Origin: Lethocerus indicus
Taxonomy: Eukaryota > Arthropoda > Insecta > Hemiptera > Belostomatidae
NCBI GenBank assembly: GCA_019843655.1
Contig: JACDQD010000008.1
Span: 13,736,442-13,800,441 of the forward strand
DNA: 64,000 nt
Direction: 5' to 3'
The notes beneath the pieces were generated by a model. The model was not told the DNA's origin, did no database searches, and saw nothing but the letters and a program-made list of their open reading frames with translations. Both the position numbers and the translations under genes were made by a program. Numbering within the stretch: position 1 is the stretch's first letter; each line of letters opens with the position of its first letter. Below are positions 11,371 to 22,274 of the stretch, piece after piece.

Positions 11371-12920
11371 TCATTGTCTTGCACTTCTTTCTGTTTCCAT
11401 TAGGCATTCTCTGACAAGAATTCTTGCATGTACTATACCTCTCTTCAACTTTTCAGCTGAAGATTTGCTTCCAGCATATGTTGGTCTAACATCTTTTCCC
11501 ATTTCTTCAATGACGGCCAGAAGTTGAGCATATTTTGACTGTGCCGGAGGGAGATGAGCAGTGGATGAACTAGATCCCTTTACTGAAGGTGCACTTACAC
11601 TTCCAGTCAGTTCTGCAGCCAGACCAACCACCGTATTTTCTAAAGTATTTGAATCTTCTTCCATCATCATTTTTTTACCTAGAGATGATGAACTTAATTT
11701 AGAGTAAATATAATAATGTTTCACAGATGTTCTACAGCATACTCATTGCTCCAGGAAATCTTTTCAAAACTTCCTCTCTCATTGTTATTTGTATTTTAGG
11801 GTGCAATGAGTGTTACATGTTATGCACCCTTCCAAGACTTTCACTTACAAACTATTACTGATTTAAAAAACATTAAACTAGTTCAATAGAATGATAACTA
11901 AATTCAATACAGCTGACTAGTATGTATGAAAGTGTGTGAAACTATGGCACAAAACTGCAATATTTAATTTGAAATAAAAGTAAAGGTTGTTCTTGACCTA
12001 GCTTTTGAGCAGATTTATACTTAGTTATGTTAGTAATGAGAGTACATGCTCTACAACAATGGAACGACTAATACCTTTAGTATCTAAAAAAAGTTTTAAA
12101 AAAATATTACATCACATACATAACCATACTTTAAACTACAGAAATTCAAAAGAAGAAATTCACAGTTGGCACAATAGCATGAACAGAAAAATTGAACCTT
12201 TCTTTCTTGATTTAATCTTGTGCAGAATTTTAATTTATATAAGTCAACAAAAATATAAATTACCTTTGGTAGGAACAGTAAAGCTGTAAAAAATAGATGT
12301 AAAAAATTAATATAGTTAATATAAGGTAACCATTTGTTACCTTAATTAAACCTATGTGATATTGTACCCCAGTTACTTCAAAAAATAAATCAAAGTATGC
12401 CATTATATTTACCATTATGTGCTGGCCGCATCATACACGAATTCCTTAATAATAATGCACAAAACTGCATTTATTCACTTTCATATATAATTTTTACACA
12501 ATTATTTCCAGGCTCTAATCAATTCTACATTTTAATACACAATAATATAATAATATGGATAATAAAATATCTGAGTGCTCATAGGAATTATAATGTTCGC
12601 TCCATCATCATCTACAAATCAAGTTAAATACATAAATACTGTACTGTTTAATCTTATTAACATTGTTTACACTTACCTGATATCCGCACGAATTGAATTT
12701 AGAGGTTAAGAATTCAATTTTATTAGCGTCCCGAGAAAATAAGCCAAGTTAATCCTAGACCAACAAACACTAATCCAATTAAACCTACAAACTGCAAGTT
12801 GCGTAATAAATCAAAAAATTAATTTTTGATTAACAATAGATATAATCGGGGCGATTTACATTAACCTCCTGCATGGAGGAAAACAGGTTTGCTACCTTCC
12901 ATGTTGTGGGATATTGCCAT
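11371..12920 (-). CDS. CDK2AP1: CDK2-associated protein 1/2 homolog (DOC-1 family)
   Basis: Two coding exons on the minus strand: 12920-12896 (25 nt, giving MAISHNMEG) and 11678-11371, joining to 110 residues; human CDK2AP1 has 115. The C-terminal half is nearly diagnostic: [51 protein letters not shown]. This part forms the dimeric helical fold of DOC-1/DOC-1R. Known roles are binding CDK2 and acting as a subunit of the NuRD chromatin complex. The N-terminal half is acidic and Ser/Ala-rich, probably disordered. The first exon is short but its 25 nt join the second exon in frame, the donor is G-GTAGC, and the Met context is good; an additional non-coding leader is possible. The start codon is 95 bp from that of TSEN54 on the other strand. 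Vertebrates have two paralogs; this single copy cannot be placed with one of them. Confidence 0.9.
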
Positions 12921-13015
12921 CTTTTTGTTATCTTTATCTCCGGTGTCCAGAGCGTATTTGAATTTATTAGCTTTAAAGTTTTATACATTTACAATGATAT
13001 AAATAGGAATTAAAA
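12921..13015. promoter_or_regulatory. shared divergent promoter of CDK2AP and TSEN54
   Basis: Only 95 bp separate the two start codons on opposite strands. Both 5' leaders and any promoter must lie here, or the transcripts must overlap into each other's coding or intron sequence. No TATA box is obvious. This fits a bidirectional housekeeping promoter. Confidence 0.65.
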
Positions 13016-14167
13016 ATGAATCCAAGAGGACGAATACTGAAGTAAGTTGTAGCTCTTTTGAAAATAATAACTCAATGTATACAGTTATTTGAGAAACAGG
13101 TTTCCTCATGTTACATCAGAGTCAACTGAAACAAAGTATTTGTTGTTTTATGTTTAATTTTAATTCTATTATGTTTTTAAACGTATTAGAAATACAGTTG
13201 AACCTTACAACATTACATTTAATGTGAAGATGGAACATTTTTATTATTAATCTCAATATTAAAAAAAATATTCATTTGAATACTTTTCATTGTTTTATTT
13301 AGAAATTAATAAATATATTTTTAAATTTAAGTTATGCCGTTTTTATGGAAACTGAATTTGTTTTCTCACATTATTGCATCAATTATTATTCTATCCACAC
13401 TGACTGACAAACAAAGGCATGTCAGAATGTGGTTTATTGTAATTGAGTGTGTTGTATACTATATTTAGTCTTGATCTTATAATGTTATATGGAATTCTTG
13501 TAATTATTGAATAAGTACTACATGTTTGAAGTACCTGTTTGGGGGGGGGGGGGCTTCAAGGGTTTCGAAATTGTCACTCTTGCGATCACAATTGGAATGC
13601 AGTGGCAAGTTTTACTTCATGTATCCAACGTGCATGGGTGCCCCAGTAATTTACTGGTGATAGTAAAAAACTGAAACCGATCTATCAGAGTAGAACAAAA
13701 TAAATGGAGGTACTTGATTGCAAGAGTAATGAAATACTAAATGCTTTAATATGGGTATAATTAAATTTCAAATATATTTTTTATCAGTAAGTCATTTATA
13801 GTTCTGATTGTTATTAGGGGCGCTGACTTGATAGCACAGCGATCTCGTGGGGTAAAAGATTTACCTGTGGTAGGGAGTAAAGATTTCCTCCCTGTAAATG
13901 ATTGGCTTGAAGGTAAACAAATACACACAAGGCTAGATGAAAGGTATGACTTCATCAAAGAGGAGAGGGTCGAAAGACTGTAAGTAAATTTTAAATATTA
14001 AGTACAATTTTTTCATTTTGTTTTTAGTTTTTCCTTATTTCCCACCCTCTCTACCTATTGCATTGTCTCTTAAAATAATTTATTTTCTTCTTCCATTGAA
14101 AATTCTAGAACCATACACACTGGATATTAATCTATTTTAACTGGTAATGCCGTAATATATTTGTGAA

Positions 14168-14258
<91 letters not shown>

Positions 14259-17200
14259 TTAGTAATTTGTGTCAAGAATAAGAATAAAGGAAATAAGAAT
14301 GGTATTCTCCTTTGATCCAAATATAATCTTGGTTTCATCATTTTAGTATTATAACTTATACCTGATTCTTTGTTTCATTCTGTCAACATTTTCATAATTA
14401 CATATATTCAGAAATTTTACTTTTTTCAGATCTCTTATGACCAGTGCTGAATGGATGCCAGAAATTAAAAGAGCTAAAGTAATTAAGAAGGCAGGAAAAA
14501 CGTGGGAATCATTTGGTTATCATAAAGACAATGAAGATTGGTTGCTACCTGAAGAAGCCTTGTATTTATTGGAGACTGTAATTATTTAACAGTACATTAA
14601 ATTCAATTATATAACTTCTTTGTATATATTTTATATTGCCAGTGTTCTTGAGATATTTATTTGTAGTTTTTGTTAGTCAGCTAAGGAACATTTAAATCAA
14701 AATCAATTGTATTTTCAGGACAGTAAAGTTGAATGGCAAAGGCCAACAAAAACCACAATATTTTGTATGTAATTTTAACATTCCAGATTCATTAATGCAA
14801 TCAATTCATGGCATTATGAACCAGTCTCTGCACATTATGAATATTTGCTGGAATTTTGAGTGGCCTTGGTCATTCATTATTGAACAAACACATTGACTGT
14901 TATAACAAATATCTAAATAGATTTTTGTTTGTTTCAGAATTCTTTAGAGTTATTTTATGGAGATGTCCGAATAAGTATAGAACGAGGTTATGCCATATTA
15001 TTGGAACCTTCAAATGGATGTTCACTGTATCAGTACAGGACCTTCTCCTACTTACAAAAACTTGGTTATAAAGTACTGAGACATTCACCTGATATTACGG
15101 CCTCAAATGATCTAAAGAAAATAAAACTGAACCAATGTGTAACATTAGAAAAATGTTCCGATGTCATTACCAATGAAATAGAGAAAGAAACTCAAAGGAG
15201 TATCACAGATGAAGAAGTGTACATCATTGAAGATGAAGACTTCATTGATAAAACTAATAAAACATCTGATAATCAAATAGATATTATACCGCTTTTATGT
15301 TCTCAATTTTCAGACTATTCCTCAAAAAATGATCAAAGTTTGTCAAAGGAAACAAGCCAAAGAAGTAAATCTAATTGCACTGATGATATCATATTAATTG
15401 ATGATGATGAAGAAGATGAGGATAATAATGATGATGAGTTTGTGACTCATATTAAAGAAGAAAATTCTTGCTCAAATGATTCTGATTCATCGCATTCTAG
15501 TGAGATTATTGTTTTGTCATCACAGTTTTCATCGTTAGAATCAAATAAGATATTGGCTAGGTGGTCTACATTTCTTCCTGAAGATAAATTTTTATCCACC
15601 TCATCTGCTTCACATTTCAATCAATCTGAAAAAGTAATTGATTTATGTGATGATGAAGGAGATGTACCTAACATAAAAACTGAAATGAAAGATGATGCTG
15701 ACTTTATTTACATAGATTCAGATCATTTGCATTTAAAAAGTCGTTCAGACATTTTGGATTCAATTCCAAGTGCTAAAAATGGTATTTCATTTTTGCAATG
15801 CCCAGATTTTAGGTTAATACCTCACAATATTAAACCTAGATATAATGAGTATAAAGTGAACTTGAGTATTCGACCTCAAAGAGTACTGTCATATCGAGTG
15901 CACAGCCCTCAGAGAGCACTACCATATAGGGCACACAGGCCATATTATAATCGTAATTATAATGGTAATTTTCATCGTAATAGGTATCCTAATCCAGTTC
16001 AACAGGCAAACCCAATATTGCGACAGGCGCAAGAAATGCAGGCTATGGCTATGGGAATGATGCGTGTCGCATCTACTCTAATGTCATTACAAACATCTTC
16101 AGGTCAGCAACATTGGGGTAATTCACAGAATAAATATCCAAACTTGCAGACTTTGCATGCTGGAAGGAATGGATTTGAGCATAATGTTGGTGGCAATCAT
16201 CAGCAGCAGTCCGTGGCTAATAATGGCTGGAGGTCACAGAATGGCACATACAGGTTTGATAATTATACGCCACATGGGAATTATTCCAGGAACATGTTAC
16301 CTGACCGAAGAAATATGGCCTGGCAGAATGGTAACAGATATCAACAAGGGTACCAATATCGTAGTGAAAAGCCATTCTCTATCAGCTACAAGACTCATCC
16401 ATGTGATTCTATGCAGGAATCACAGAGGAATGATATGAATAGAAATACTGAAATTGTTATACTGGATTCAGATGATGATAATAATGAAGAGGATGATGAC
16501 GAAGAGGTTAAAATTGAGATAAATAATGTTGAACAAAATGAATTCAATTTAAAAAGAGAGAGCACTTTGAGAATTAGTAATTCACCAAAGAGAGTAAGAA
16601 GAAATGAGAGCCCAGAATGTTTGACTATAATGTCAGATGAATTGCAACCCATCAAAGAAGAGAGAATGACAAGTTTTGGGAATTGTCCATCCATTAAACA
16701 GGAAGAGTCCAACAGCCGCATCAGTATAACTAGTGAAGAAATTACTGTTATTGAAAATTCAGTTAAGGTAGAAAACATCATTCAGGAAGACAACATGAAC
16801 ATTATTCATCCTCATACTTCCTCAACTACTAGACATTTAAGAGTGAAAAATGAAAATGAAATCAACAGAAAATCAATTATTGAAATTAATGATGCAATTC
16901 ATGGGAGTCCTTCAGATAAAGAACCATTCATTGGTGTAAAAATAGAAAGTAATGAAAATTTTGAAAGTTCTATACCCAACAGTTTCACTGAAGCCTCGAC
17001 AAGTGGTTCTTTATTTAGTAGTAATGTTAGAAATGTGCCTGATGTAGTGAATGCAGAGGAAGGAGTTACATGTTGGGCTCAGTTTAAACTGCAACATGAG
17101 CTTGAAAGCAAAAATTTAATTGAAGTAGATGATCAACAGTTTGATATCCAACCTATTTTGAAACCAAAAGACTGTACTAGTATTGGTATGTTTCAGAATG

Positions 17201-17699
17201 TTTTTTTGTGCTTCATTATTTTCTATATTAAACAAATTATGTATGTGACTTTTTGTTTTCAGGGAATATTTTATCTTCTCTCCAAATTTTTGATTCATTT
17301 AATGTTTCAACATATGAACAAGTGGAATCAGTCAAAATCAGTTATGATTTGTACTTGCCAAATGTACCATTCAAAAAATCATTGAAAATGCTTCCACATT
17401 ATAGAGTCATAGTTGTAGAGTAAGCATAACTTTAATAATTTTACCATTTATAAGGGTAACTAATATTGTTCATTATTTATTTGGGATAATTTGACAATAT
17501 TAAAATAAAGTAATTCATTAATAGTTTAATACCTATATAAATAACTATTTTCAGGAGTGGTGACAATCTACCTTCACCCTGTGAAATGGAAAAGCTTCAT
17601 CAAGATTATCAAGACAAAATCCCATTTCTGTTTGCAGTGGTCCTTGAAGAATCCATAGCGTTTTTCCACTACAACACAGTCCAATTACCAATTCAGTGA
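13016..17699 (+). CDS. TSEN54: tRNA-splicing endonuclease subunit Sen54 with a very large acidic insertion
   Basis: Six exons: 13016-13041, 13818-13979, 14430-14577, 14938-17185, 17263-17419, 17555-17699, joining to 961 residues. Sen54 is the structural partner of the catalytic Sen2 in the heterotetramer that removes introns from pre-tRNA in the nucleus. The N-terminal domain (residues about 10-190) is typical: DLIAQRSRGVKDLP, then SAEWMPEIKRAKVIKKAGK, WLLPEEALYLLE, GYAILLEPSNG and YQYRTFSYLQKLGYKV. The C-terminal domain ends ISYDLYLPN, IPFLFAVVLEESIAFFHYN, VQLPIQ. Between them exon 4 encodes about 600 residues of low-complexity, acidic, Ser/Asn-rich sequence, far longer than the human linker (human protein about 526 residues). 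It contains repeated hydrophobic-acidic motifs of SUMO-interacting type and at least eight V/I-K-x-E sites, plus an Arg/Tyr/Asn-rich middle (about 15830-16360). A likely poly(A) signal is at 17873. Confidence 0.93.
13541..13553. repeat. run of 13 G in TSEN54 intron 1
   Basis: Homopolymer of 13 G in otherwise AT-rich intron sequence. The length in the assembly may be unreliable. Confidence 0.9.
14169..14256. repeat. compound TG/TATG/TA microsatellite in TSEN54 intron 2
   Basis: A (TG)n tract passes into (TATG)n and then a long (TA)n tract. It lies between coding exons 2 and 3. Confidence 0.95.
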
Positions 17700-17872
17700 A
17701 AACAACATTGAATTCACAAAATATACTATTGTACAAAGTCCTAGTTTTACTAGGTTTTAAAATATTTATAGAAGTACCATTTTCTTGATAATATTTGAAA
17801 ATGTGTTAATTCAGTTAGGAAATTGTTTTCCAAATTATCATGTCACTTAGAATTTTAACATCTTTTAAGTAC

Positions 17873-17878
17873 AATAAA
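17873..17878 (+). promoter_or_regulatory. probable poly(A) signal of TSEN54
   Basis: AATAAA in an A-rich context, 174 bp after the TSEN54 stop codon. It is the nearest canonical hexamer downstream that I saw. Confidence 0.5.
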
Positions 17879-19041
17879 AACTGATATTCAGTCATATTTT
17901 CTGAGACTATGTTGAGCCTTTGTAAGTGTGTAAATATATCCTCATTGTTTGGTTTAATCAGACTGACATAATTATAATGCTTAATGTTTTAATTAGTAAC
18001 CAGAAATACATTCTATACTATTTCAGCATATTCATAGTTTGTTGTTAGGTGCACAGGTGTTTACTATATTATTATTATTTGTTGTATAGATTTCTAATTG
18101 CATTCAATCATTTTTTTAAATTCTGTTTTATATTTTTTATGATATAAATATTCATTTGTAATAGAAATGTAAATAAATGTTGAATTACTATCATTTGTAT
18201 TTGTTATTAGGTTGTGTAGCAGGTGAAACTTGGTTAAAAATGTTTATATTGTGTGAAATATTGACTTTATTAATTTATTACATTCTGGAATTAGCATACT
18301 TTTCTTCCTTTTTTTTATTAATATTGCAGTGTTTGACTATGGAACTTTAAGTGTTAAGACTTAACTATATATTATCTTCTATATGTGAAAATAAAAAAAA
18401 TATGAAACCAACATATAATTCAGTGTTTTTGAATTAGTTTTGAAAAGTTAGTGTAAACATCTAATTATTGATGTTGATTTGTTATTAACTTGTGATTTCT
18501 GTGTAGTAACGTTTTGGTTCCTATAAAAATTATTTAATTAAATTAGGAGAAGAAATATTTAATTCCTTTAGAAGGAATTCCTGTTATTCCTTACTTTGTA
18601 AAACCCTGAACATTATTGCAGGGTAAATTTGTGTTGAAGTGGCAAATGTCCAATTAAATAAAAAACTCTGAACCATTCACAAAAGATTTAAACAAGATAT
18701 TATTTGTGTGACAATTGTACTTGTATGTTCCATTAGTGCATACAAATTTATTTAAATGTGTTTATACAGATTATATGATTCGAGTTCATCATTTTAACAT
18801 TATATATTTTAATTGAACTATTATATAAAGTGATGATACAAATGTAAATAATATTTTATTTAAATATTGCTATTAGTAATGTAGTTATAATACATTTTCA
18901 TTGTTTAAAAAATTGTGTTTTATATTATCCTTTTGTACAAAAACAAATAAACTACATACCAAAACATTTATTGTTTATAACTTAAAATATATATTTTGAT
19001 ATTTTCTTAACAGTGACAGAACAAATTTATATGTACTGTGG

Positions 19042-19042
<1 letters not shown>

Positions 19043-19088
<46 letters not shown>
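19043..19088. repeat. (AT)n microsatellite
   Basis: Uninterrupted AT dinucleotide tract in the TSEN54-BRAT1 spacer. Confidence 0.95.
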
Positions 19089-19091
<3 letters not shown>

Positions 19092-22000
19092 CATACAGGT
19101 ACATGAATAATGTAAATTATAGGTCACTAAGGATTTAAAGAAAAATAAATCTACAGAAACATTATATTTAAATAGTAACAATAATAACATAAAAATTATA
19201 AAACCTATTAAAAAACCAGCAACCACCACATTACATTTCCTTAGCACACTAAATCAAGTCTAAAATTGTTTAATAATGCAATTTAGTCTAAAAAACAGAT
19301 CCATCTTAAAAGGTACAACAAAATATACATTCTGCATATTATTATTACAATGAGCATCATTTCAACATCACATCTAATCATGTCCATATATCACAGATAT
19401 CTCATAATGAATTTGAATATATTTGAAACATTTTTAGCACACATTTTGGAAACTGAAAACTTTTAAGTATGCAATAAACGTTAATTATGTCAAAAAATAA
19501 GTTAATACATCTAAATTAGTGAAAAGCCATTAATAGTATTATTATTTAACTGACTGTAATATTTTCTTAAAATATGAGACCTTTTGTATAAATGATTATA
19601 GTCCAAGCTTCAAGGTCCACAATCTGCTATAGCAAATTGACTGTGACTGAAGTCAGTATGTCTGTCCTGCTGTAGATACACAAGAGTGTAATGTATTTTT
19701 AAAAAATTTTATTACAATTATTACCATTTGACTTGAAAACAAAACACCAAATAACCTGCTTTGCAAAGTCAGTCGCATAAACAATCAGTAAATAGCTAAT
19801 TGAATTTTGTTGAAAGATAAACCTAGATGCTCAATATTTTAAACTGATTAAGTAATCACATAACTGGTATTCATTTAAAATATACACACCATAAAAGGAA
19901 CTAGAAGAGTGAATACACTCAATAACGAGCTATTTGTTTCAAACAAAACTTCAGAAGTACAGAAAACATTCAATATAACAAGAATATTATACTAACATTT
20001 GCTATGAACTGAAAAAACAGAATAAACCAATTTCAGCTTTGTGCAGTTCTTTTAAGTACATATTTTACCTCAAAAATGTTAAATGTCAAAACATAAAAAA
20101 CAAACAAAAATTCTACCCTGTTTATTCAATTTTTTACAGAAAAATATGACATTTTTTTGGGGGTTTAAAAAACATTTTAAGCTTAAACTGTCAAATATCT
20201 GAGAGGTTTGGCCCCAGAGTGTAAGACACATGAAGTAACATTCCAAATAAGGCAAAAAATAAAATATTATTATATCATTTTGTTTGTATTGTGGTTGTAA
20301 AGAGTAACCTACTGGTAATCATTTTAAATATATGCAGTATTTAAACTGCACTAAATGATATTTTACTAAATAAAAAAAGAGTTAATCATATTTTTCTACT
20401 GAATGAAAAACAAACAAGACATTTCTTAACAATTATAAACTAAATGATACTAACAAAACAAGCAATAAATGAATACAAAATCTAATTAGTAGGTATTAAA
20501 TAGCAGGTTACTAATAGAAGAAAACCACACTATCACAATTAGTTAAATCCAATTATTAGCATGCTTATATCATTAGATATTTCAAGATTATATGTTTGTT
20601 ATAATCTGCCAGTCCTATGTATGGAATAAAATTGGACTGGTTTTTTCACAAAAGTATCTTAAATATTTTGTATAATATATTGGTAGCTATTGTGGATATA
20701 TTCCTTTTATAACGTAAAAAGGATAAAAATTGTTCGTATTTGAAGCAATATTCAAATTATTATTCTGATCCCATAAAAATTCGAAAAACGAACTTAAATT
20801 AAAATAGGAAATAGCACAAAATAAAATAAAAATAAAGCAGGGTAAATAAAGTCAAAACAACTCTAAATGTTATAAAAACAGTATGTTTTTGTGTTTTGTA
20901 AAAACATATATCAGTATGTTAAGCACAATTGCGTGACAAAACATGTTTAAAAAAAATTCCAGATCTGTATAATCCATTTCAACTCCTATAGATTTATATT
21001 AAAATGACAGAATGATCAAGCAACTCCAATTCAATATAAACATTCTAAAATTTAGAAAGCAAATATGAGTACATATAAAGCAAATAAAATTTAAAAAATA
21101 CATTCCTTCAAGTATAACGGAAAAGCAAAACAGAAAATATTTGATTCAAAAATGTGTTTAATTCAAATTCATAATCCACAACACCAAAGCTCTAAGTAAA
21201 AAAACTGGACATAAATTAAAATTTATTTGATTTTAACAGACTTGATTGATTAACCTCAGTTAAAGAATAATATGATGAGTAAAAATAAAAATAAATAAAT
21301 AAAAATAACAAAATCACATAGTCCTGCCACTTAGAATTTAACAATACAGTAATTACTAACCATTTTAGCAACCTTTCTAAGACCAAATTCTACTTTGAAA
21401 CTTTTTTATCTGTGATAAAATCAATAATTAGTAAATCATAATAGTAAGTAAATTTTCATATTAAGAAATGTTTCTCCTCATTTTAAACAGGAACCACATT
21501 TTTACAGTTTTTTTTTCTTGCCAATCTACTCCCTGCTTAAAAGTGAAAGTAAAGAACAAATAAATATGGAGATGTCTTAAAAACTCAACCTGTTTTATAT
21601 GGGAAAAAATGAGTTCCTATGAAGTAAAGTATACACATACAAATCAATCTTTTTCCAATAAAATCATGAAACCAGATTTTATAAACTAGAATTTATGAAA
21701 GATTCATAAATTATACATGTGCATGAGAATTATACATATATACATACACATGTGTATAATTATAGGGATAGGTGTTCTATGTGCAAACAAAAAGAAATAT
21801 ATAAAAGATAAAATAAAGAGCATCTAATGGCAAAATAAATCTCCTCTAAATGATTTAATCAATACAAAAATTCATCAAGTTTCATATACGAGTAATCCTC
21901 TGATATAAAAAATCTAAAAATATGAAAATAAAAACAAGTCACAAAATACTAGAAATGACTGTGACAACTTAAGACTACACAAATAGGACAAACATCACAA

Positions 22001-22274
22001 CAAAAATTTTAGCCAGAATAAATGATATGAGAAATATAGAAGAAAGTTTATTTTTGACATTTCCTGAAGCACATGTTCTGTTTGTTATTAATCATACAAA
22101 AACAAACGGTTTCTAAGATATTTAAACATAAGTTTTAAACAGACTCCCTCCCTTTTTTTACCTAACAGGCCAAAACAGTCTGAAACGGGGTTTGTAAATA
22201 AAGAAATTTACACTATTTTACAAGATTAAAAGTATAATTTTCTAGCTTAATAAAAAAACAATGAAATACTAAGT

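Larger units (their letters stand above)
17700..22274. other. convergent spacer between TSEN54 and BRAT1
   Basis: About 4.6 kb of very AT-rich DNA with no recognisable coding exon. It must hold the 3' UTRs of both convergent genes: a poly(A) signal AATAAA at 17873-17878 is 174 bp past the TSEN54 stop. An (AT)n tract lies at 19043-19088. The rest shows A-rich plus-strand composition and nothing I can identify. Confidence 0.55.

Noticed and set aside
12005..12289. Plus-strand open frame of 94 codons in the CDK2AP intron
   Set aside because: AT-rich composition, no family match, no splice context or conserved motif.
14132..14341. Minus-strand frame with Tyr-Ile repeats
   Set aside because: Product of the TA/TG microsatellite, not a gene; the same applies to similar frames at 18975-19247 and 30597-30809.
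16395..16781. Minus-strand Ser-rich open frame of 128 codons
   Set aside because: It is the complement of the acidic TSEN54 linker codons; runs of GAT/GAA give Ser/Leu runs on the other strand.
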